Positions 59,192-64,000 of a stretch of DNA of 64,000 bases are shown here, piece after piece. Each line of letters begins with the position of its first letter. The stretch's first letter is position 1. The stretch lies in contig NZ_JBANCG010000014.1 of NCBI RefSeq assembly GCF_037026715.1, positions 35,860-99,859 of the forward strand, in the 5' to 3' direction. A program made the position numbers and the translations under genes. Origin of the DNA: Breoghania sp037026715 (GTDB taxonomy: Bacteria; Pseudomonadota; Alphaproteobacteria; Rhizobiales; Stappiaceae). The notes beneath the pieces were generated by a model. That model was given only the letters and a program-made list of their open reading frames with translations, was not told the DNA's origin and made no database searches.

Positions 59192-59727
59192 CGTCGTTCA
59201 TCACACTTCCGGGCATCGGCGGCTCCGCGCAGACGCACTGGCAAAGCTACTGGGAAGCCGACGACCCGTCGTTTACTCGGTTCCAGCCAGCCGATTGGGA
59301 CCAGCCGGACCTTGACAATTGGCAGAACGCGCTGGAAAGAGCGATCGATGGCAGCAGGACGCCGCCCGTGCTCGTCGCGCACAGTCTTGCCTGCCTGCTC
59401 CTCGTGCACAGCGCCGGGCAAATCGCCGGTCGGGTGAAAGGCGCCTTTCTCGTCTCGGTGCCCGATCCCAGCTCCGCCTCCTTTCCGGCTGAAGCCGCGA
59501 GCTTCGCTAATCCGCCCGGGCAGGCCCTCTCCTTTCCGGCGCTTGTCATCGCGAGTTCAAACGATCCCTACGCCACACCCGCCTACGTCAGGAAATGCGC
59601 GGGCGAATGGGGCGCCGGCCTCATCGAGATTGGGGCCTGCGGACACATCAATGACGCAAGCGGCCTTGGTTCGTGGCCTCTCGGACGGATGCTCCTGGAC
59701 GCATTCTGCGCCGGATTGAGAGACTGA
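59188..59727 (+). CDS. RBBP9/YdeN-family serine hydrolase
   Basis: The 179-residue alpha/beta-hydrolase has the family pattern: LPGIGGSAQTHWQSYWE at the N-terminus, the nucleophile Ser in VLVAHSLACLLLVH near residue 70, Asp in IASSNDPYATPAYV near 131, and His in IGACGHINDASGLGSWP near 152. Substrates of bacterial RBBP9 proteins are largely unknown. It overlaps the DUF1737-like gene by four bases and precedes the exporter gene by one base. Confidence 0.9.
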   Translation: MTSFITLPGIGGSAQTHWQSYWEADDPSFTRFQPADWDQPDLDNWQNALERAIDGSRTPPVLVAHSLACLLLVHSAGQIAGRVKGAFLVSVPDPSSASFPAEAASFANPPGQALSFPALVIASSNDPYATPAYVRKCAGEWGAGLIEIGACGHINDASGLGSWPLGRMLLDAFCAGLRD

Positions 59728-59728
59728 C

Positions 59729-60379
59729 ATGGCCCCTCTGTCCGCCATCATCGCCTTTTCGATCGCAGCAGGGCTGCTGACCATCACGCCAGGACTGGAT
59801 ACCGCCCTGGTCCTGCGGACGGCGACCGTGGAAGGCGCCGGCCGCGCCATGCAGGCGGGCGCCGGAATTGTCGCGGGCGTATTGTGCTGGGGTCTCGTCG
59901 CATCGGTCGGTCTTGGGGCCGTTCTCACCGCGTCGCAGTTTGGCTACAGGCTCCTTCAATACGGAGGCGCCGCGTATATTGTCTGGTTGGGCGCGCGGCT
60001 CGTCCTTGACGCATCTCGCAGCGCCAAGAAAGAGTCGGGGACACCGGGCGACCAATGGCCGGGAGCCCGGCAGCGCAATGCTGGCAACTGGTTCGGGCGC
60101 GGGTTGATGACAAACCTACTCAACCCGAAAGTCGGCATCTTCTATGTCGGTTTCCTGCCGCAGTTCATCCCGCCGGATGTCCCGGTCGTCACATTCGGCA
60201 TTGCGCTCGCTGCCCTGCACGCCCTCATGGGCCTCATGTGGTTCGCCGTCATCGCGATGGCCACGCGACCGTTCGCCCGGCTCGTTCGCAGCCGGCGTTT
60301 TGCGCGTGGCGTCGATGGCCTGACCGGTTCGGTCCTGATCGCCTTCGGGCTTCGTTTGGCTTTCGAGAGCCGGGGCTGA
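59729..60379 (+). CDS. LysE/RhtB-family amino acid exporter
   Basis: The 216-residue membrane protein has about six helices and the family start SIAAGLLTITPGLDTALVLR, with GAAYIVWLGARLVLDASRS near residue 80 and GLMTNLLNPKVGIFYVGFLP near 130. It would export amino acids or derivatives. The MocR regulator gene converges on it from the right, so the two are not transcribed together, but such neighbours are often regulator and target. Confidence 0.92.
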   Translation: MAPLSAIIAFSIAAGLLTITPGLDTALVLRTATVEGAGRAMQAGAGIVAGVLCWGLVASVGLGAVLTASQFGYRLLQYGGAAYIVWLGARLVLDASRSAKKESGTPGDQWPGARQRNAGNWFGRGLMTNLLNPKVGIFYVGFLPQFIPPDVPVVTFGIALAALHALMGLMWFAVIAMATRPFARLVRSRRFARGVDGLTGSVLIAFGLRLAFESRG

Positions 60380-60443
60380 GACATCAAGAACGCGGCGTCG
60401 GCGAGACGGACCGCCCTGTCCTGCCGAACCCTGCCGCTTGCTC

Positions 60444-61829
60444 CTAACGGAGTGCCCGGAGCTCAGACCGGCTGCGGGCCGCCATTCTCTCCAGAATGGC
60501 CTTGATCCCTGAAAGTGCGCGTTCGAGATCGGGGCCAGAGGGCGCGCCGATACAGAGACGGATCCCGGCATGCGCAATCTCGGTTGAAGGTCCCGCTGTG
60601 GTGCTGGACGGCGGCGTCACCAGAACGCCCAGCGCTTTCGCCGCAGCGTCGAGCGCCTCCGCGTCGGACTGGTCCAGCGGAAGCCAGAGATGGTAGCCGA
60701 CATGGATCGGCCGGACGACGGCCCCACCCAGAACGTCCATTGCGAGCGACCGCCGGCGACCGGCCTCCTCCTGTATCGCCGCACTGATGGCATCGGCACT
60801 GCCGTCGAGAAGCCATTGTTCCATAACCGAGCAGCTGAGCGGGCTGACCATCAGCCCGCTTGCGTGCATCGTGGCCTCGGCGCGGTCCAGCCACGCCCGC
60901 GGAACGACGAGCCCGCCCAGCCGCAAGGCCGGATTGAGCGTCTTCGAAAGGCTGTTGATGTAAAAGACGCGCTCCGGCGCAAGGCTCGCGATCGGTGGAT
61001 AATCGGATTTTGGCGCAAGTGCATAGACATCGTCTTCAATGATGACGACATCGGCCTCGCGGCACACGCCGACGATCGCTTCGCGTCTCGCCCGGCTCAT
61101 CGAGCTCGTGGTGGGATTCTGCATCGTGGGCGTGAGATAAACGGCTGTCCTGCCCCGCTCGCCTCTCGCGAGTACCCGTTGCAGCACGTCCGGCCGCATG
61201 CCTTCACCATCCATGGCGATTGCCACCAGCCGAACGCCGAGATGACGCGCGAGACTGATTGCGCCGGGATAGGTCTGCTCCTCAACGAGCAGCGTGCCGC
61301 CTGGAACGCACAGCGTCGACAGGCTGACCGACAACGCGTGCTGGGCTCCGTTGGTCAGCAGCAGGCATTCGGGATCAGCCTCCATGCCGTGCCGGCGAAA
61401 CCACCGCGCCAGTTCGTTTCGAAACCGGACGTGCCCGGTCACCGGGGGATAGGCATTGAAGACATCGGCATCGACGCGCCGGGCGATGGCCGTGAGGGAA
61501 CGCGACAGGAGCCTTTCGCTGATGACGGCCGGCGGAGCGTTTCTGGACAGGTCGATAACCGGCCCCTTGCGGGCTTCGGCAACCGCCACGAAAGTTCCGC
61601 GTCCCTTGACAGAGCGCACCAGGCCGCGCCGTTCGAGGATCCCGTAAGCCTTGGTGACCGTGCCCAGCCCGATGCCGAGCCGCCACGCAAGATCCCGGTG
61701 CGCCGGAAGCCTCGCACCGATATCCAGCCGTCCGGCGATGATGTCCTGCGACAGCGCGGCAACGAGGCGATCGCACGGAGACTTCATGTCCCCCGCCAGA
61801 CGGGGCTCCCAGGGAGACTGCAGGCGCAT
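60444..61829 (-). CDS. MocR-type (GntR/aminotransferase) transcriptional regulator
   Basis: The 461-residue protein joins an N-terminal GntR winged helix (LPAHRDLAWRLGIGLGTVTK near residue 45) to a fold-type-I aminotransferase domain with the PLP Lys in VFYINSLSKTLNPALRLGG near 300. MocR regulators sense PLP and amino-type effectors. ATG 61829 follows GAGG at six bases; GTG 61850 in the same frame lies next to the operator-like repeat at 61852. Likely targets are itself, the LysE gene or the divergent LysR gene. Confidence 0.92.
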   Translation of the reverse strand: MRLQSPWEPRLAGDMKSPCDRLVAALSQDIIAGRLDIGARLPAHRDLAWRLGIGLGTVTKAYGILERRGLVRSVKGRGTFVAVAEARKGPVIDLSRNAPPAVISERLLSRSLTAIARRVDADVFNAYPPVTGHVRFRNELARWFRRHGMEADPECLLLTNGAQHALSVSLSTLCVPGGTLLVEEQTYPGAISLARHLGVRLVAIAMDGEGMRPDVLQRVLARGERGRTAVYLTPTMQNPTTSSMSRARREAIVGVCREADVVIIEDDVYALAPKSDYPPIASLAPERVFYINSLSKTLNPALRLGGLVVPRAWLDRAEATMHASGLMVSPLSCSVMEQWLLDGSADAISAAIQEEAGRRRSLAMDVLGGAVVRPIHVGYHLWLPLDQSDAEALDAAAKALGVLVTPPSSTTAGPSTEIAHAGIRLCIGAPSGPDLERALSGIKAILERMAARSRSELRALR

Positions 61830-61851
61830 GCGCATCCTCGATAGCGTCACG

Positions 61852-61881
61852 TGACACTTTTATATTTTGAGACAAGTGTCA
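61852..61881 (+). promoter_or_regulatory. Operator-like inverted repeat upstream of the MocR gene
   Basis: TGACACTT at 61852-61859 is the exact complement of AAGTGTCA at 61874-61881, with a 14-base AT-rich middle. It lies just before the MocR start and is a good candidate for autoregulation. The TGACA/TGTCA arms resemble PpsR half-sites, but outward-facing order and spacing differ. Confidence 0.6.
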
Positions 61882-61902
61882 TGTCCACTATCGTCAAAAA
61901 CC

Positions 61903-61929
61903 TGCCAGCGTCCCATTGCGACGCTGGCA
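61903..61929 (+). repeat. Perfect 10-bp inverted repeat between MocR and LysR genes
   Basis: TGCCAGCGTC (61903-61912) is the exact complement of GACGCTGGCA (61920-61929) with a 7-base loop. It could be an operator or an RNA hairpin; no T run follows. The remaining 300 bases to the LysR start hold only unrecognised short frames. Confidence 0.6.
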
Positions 61930-62229
61930 TCCAGAAGACGACCGGAAGACAATTGGTGAGGATATGGAGACAAGCCCGCCGCCGCCGAATGAATGCCCTT
62001 CAGCGCCGGCTCAAGCCGTCTCGGCCCTCAGAGGAGCGTATCGACATCTCAGGCGGAGCCGCTGGATACAATCGGCGGACACCCCATTTTCCTCAAAGGC
62101 ATGCGCGCGGCGAGTGAGCAATCTTTGCAGAAAGCTGAGAATTCCTCTCGCCGCACCATATGGGCGAGAGAATGCGCAGCGCTTCTCCTTCGCCGCCCAA
62201 ACGCCCTTGGCAACGCCATGACCGGAACG

Positions 62230-63144
62230 ATGCACCTCCCCGTCCCCCTGAACGCCCTGCGCGCCTTTGAGGCCGCCGCGCGCCACATGTCCATCAAGTT
62301 TGCCGCCGAGGAAATCGGCGTGACGCCGTCAGCGGTCAGCCATCAACTGCGGATACTCGAAGATATTCTCGGCGTGGAGTTGATGCGCCGTGTCGGACCG
62401 CGCCTGGAACTGACAGAGACTGGACGGCAGCTTTCGCCAGACCTGACCGAGGGGTTCACACGGATCGTCGGGGCGGTCGGAACGTTGAGAAATGACCGCA
62501 AGCTGGGACCGTTGCGCCTGTCGATGCTGCCGACATTCGCCGTCCACTGGCTCTCGCCCCGGCTGGCCGACTATCCATTTGCACGCTCCGGGTTCGAACT
62601 CCTGATCTCCACCACCCAGACTGCCGTCGATCTGGGCGCCGGCGTCGCGGACGCTGCAGTGCGTCACGGTTCAGGACAATGGAGCGGCGTCGTTTCCGAG
62701 CGGCTCTTCGATGAAAACGTCACATTGCTGGGGCGCGCCGCGGACTGGCAGGTACGGAACGAGGTGGATATCCGCAAGGCAATCTCGGGGATGAACCTGT
62801 TTCTTTCCCAACATCGGCGCGAGGATTTCCGGCGCTGGAACGAAACATTGCCGGGCGGCCCGGTCGAGCCGGCGGCAATCACGATCGTCGATACATCGGG
62901 CCTAGGTCTCAAGGCCGCGATCGACGGCGCCGGCATCGCACTTGCCGGTGTCGAGATCGCGGGCTGCGATATTGACGCGGGCCGCCTCCTGCCGATCCTG
63001 AAGCACAAGATTCCGGTGAATGCGGGGTACCACCTCTGCTACCCCCCGGCCCTTAAGCGCGACCGTCGCATCAAAAACATTCGCGCCTGGATGCAGTCGC
63101 AAGCCGCGAAGATGGAGCATGTGAGTGCACACGAACACCCATGA
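62230..63144 (+). CDS. LysR-family transcriptional regulator (GcvA-like)
   Basis: The 304-residue product begins with a GcvA-type winged helix (LNALRAFEAAARHMSIKFA, then GVTPSAVSHQLRILEDILGV) and ends with a periplasmic-binding-like effector domain (LRLSMLPTFAVHWLSPRL, then GLGLKAAIDGAGIALAGVEI). ATG 62230 places the HTH six residues in, as usual for this group; ATG 62218 and earlier in-frame codons are possible. The effector and target are unknown; the divergent MocR gene or an unlinked gene are both possible. Confidence 0.92.
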   Translation: MHLPVPLNALRAFEAAARHMSIKFAAEEIGVTPSAVSHQLRILEDILGVELMRRVGPRLELTETGRQLSPDLTEGFTRIVGAVGTLRNDRKLGPLRLSMLPTFAVHWLSPRLADYPFARSGFELLISTTQTAVDLGAGVADAAVRHGSGQWSGVVSERLFDENVTLLGRAADWQVRNEVDIRKAISGMNLFLSQHRREDFRRWNETLPGGPVEPAAITIVDTSGLGLKAAIDGAGIALAGVEIAGCDIDAGRLLPILKHKIPVNAGYHLCYPPALKRDRRIKNIRAWMQSQAAKMEHVSAHEHP

Positions 63145-63342
63145 TCGCGACGCCTGACAAGCGCCTCCTGTGCAGCCATTTTTTCGCCACCTTCGGCCTT
63201 GATTTCCTTCCCACCTTCGAAAAATGGGAATGGGGAGCTTTCGCAACGCAAATCAGCACGGTATGGTGAGGCTTATACTTATGCCAAGAACCGGCCCTGC
63301 AGGGCTCCACGTCGCGCCGTATCGCCCGGCAGCGGCAAGCGG

Positions 63343-63837
63343 TCATTCTTCGCCCTCCCAATAGCCGACCGCGGCATTTTTCTTCACGGTCAGCTCCAAC
63401 CGTCGCGCAGCCTTTTCGCCACCCGGCGCTGCACCCGCAAAAACCGCGACCTTTCCGCTGTCGGGATACTCCAGAACATCAGGTTCGTTCATGGTGCTGA
63501 TCGCCAGATAGCGCAGCGGTTCATCTCCGTCCGCCCTGAGCTGATGTGCCGTCTCCACCCCACCGGCAGGACAGACAACCACATCGCCCGCGTTTACACA
63601 GTGCTCGGCCACGCCATATCTCAGCACGCCACGCCCACCGAGGATGACGAAGAGCTCGTCATTGGCGTGATGACAATGAAGCGGCCATGCTCTCTTGCCC
63701 GGCGGCACCTCGACATAGCGCGCGCCCAACAGCCTTGCGCCAAGCGGCGCCGCAACACTGGCCATAAGCGCTTCGAAATTCGCGCCATGCGTTTGGCTCT
63801 GGAGCGACAATTCCCGAAGGTGGACGATCGGATGCAT
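63343..63837 (-). CDS. Cupin-domain protein
   Basis: The 164-residue product is a single cupin barrel. Metal-ligand motif 1 is WPLHCHHANDELFVILGG near residue 52 (two His and a Glu), followed by the Gly-rich VLRYGVAEHCVNAGDVVVCP. Motif 2 lies around GGVETAHQLRADG. Such proteins store, isomerise or bind small metabolites; no substrate can be given. It converges with the LysR gene and is the last gene in the window. Confidence 0.88.
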   Translation of the reverse strand: MHPIVHLRELSLQSQTHGANFEALMASVAAPLGARLLGARYVEVPPGKRAWPLHCHHANDELFVILGGRGVLRYGVAEHCVNAGDVVVCPAGGVETAHQLRADGDEPLRYLAISTMNEPDVLEYPDSGKVAVFAGAAPGGEKAARRLELTVKKNAAVGYWEGEE

Positions 63838-64000
63838 TGGCGTGTTCCCGCGTGGTTTCGTGCCTGCGAATAGAAAGCGCGCCGAACGAAGACGAAGACA
63901 ATTGAAGACTTCTCACGCAATGCGGAGACGTGTTCATTCGACACGAACGGTCAACGCCGCCCAAGAAGACCCACGCGAACGAACTGCAAGCCTGGTGTCT
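63838..64000. other. Right-edge region upstream of the cupin gene
   Basis: This 163-base stretch should hold the leftward promoter of the cupin gene. I see no gene or repeat in it. Confidence 0.4.

Noticed and set aside
61852..61881. TGACACTT/AAGTGTCA repeat as a PpsR operator
   Set aside because: The half-sites are reversed and spaced wrongly for TGT-N12-ACA, and the flanking genes are not photosynthetic.
1..64000. CRISPR arrays, rRNA genes, riboswitches
   Set aside because: No regularly spaced repeats, no rRNA sequence and no B12-box or similar conserved leader was recognised on either strand.

Overview
The window is from an alphaproteobacterial chromosome, most likely a phototrophic member of the Hyphomicrobiales (Rhizobiales). 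It is GC-rich, with many four-base start/stop overlaps (ATGA or GTGA). Its centre, about 11.0-56.1 kb, is a nearly complete anoxygenic photosynthesis gene cluster. The genus cannot be fixed from sequence alone.

Left flank (1-10.4 kb). A Ppx/GppA phosphatase gene runs off the left edge and is followed by a tRNA-Gln(CTG). Beyond the tRNA lies a decayed island: a broken integrase 5' end, a stray piece of an HpcH/HpaI-type aldolase, and an intact five-gene cassette. The cassette encodes a PqqD-like protein, an HPr-kinase-like protein, two family-2 glycosyltransferases and an NTP_transf_5-type nucleotidyltransferase. A second degenerate copy of the same integrase 5' region lies on its far side. 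An unusual GT51-like transglycosylase gene and a DEAD-box RNA helicase gene follow.

Photosynthesis cluster. bchI-bchD-bchO-crtI-crtB and a 66-codon ORF run rightward. crtD and crtC run leftward, divergent from crtE-crtF. Then come bchC-bchX-bchY-bchZ, a pufQ-like gene and pufB-A-L-M-C. A leftward superoperon (transcription order) is bchF-bchN-bchB-bchH-bchL-bchM-lhaA-puhA-puhB-puhC-orf101-acsF-puhE-hemA-idi, ending convergently at pufC. Rightward again are the regulators ppaA/aerR and ppsR, then bchG, bchP, a 111-residue membrane protein gene, tspO (leftward), cycA (cytochrome c2) and dxs. A second AerR-like B12-domain gene follows dxs. Together these genes make 5-aminolevulinate, isoprenoid precursors, bacteriochlorophyll a, acyclic carotenoids, the LH1 antenna, the reaction centre with its tetraheme cytochrome, and a soluble electron carrier. 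crtA, bchE, bchJ and LH2 pucBA are not in the window. This fits a spirilloxanthin-series carotenoid and an oxygen-dependent (AcsF) cyclase, as in aerobic anoxygenic phototrophs, unless the missing genes lie elsewhere.

Regulation. Perfect TGT-N12-ACA boxes, the operator type of PpsR/CrtJ, lie before bchI, between crtD and crtE, before bchC, before bchG and before dxs. At three promoters a second, weaker CGT-N12-ACA box sits 16-26 bp away. PpsR itself has only one cysteine.

Right flank (57-64 kb). This holds ordinary metabolic and regulatory genes: a glutamine amidotransferase-like protein, a MOSC protein, a DUF1737-like small protein coupled to an RBBP9-type hydrolase, a LysE exporter, a MocR regulator, a GcvA-like LysR regulator and a cupin. 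A frameshifted remnant of a nasT-like ANTAR response regulator also lies here.
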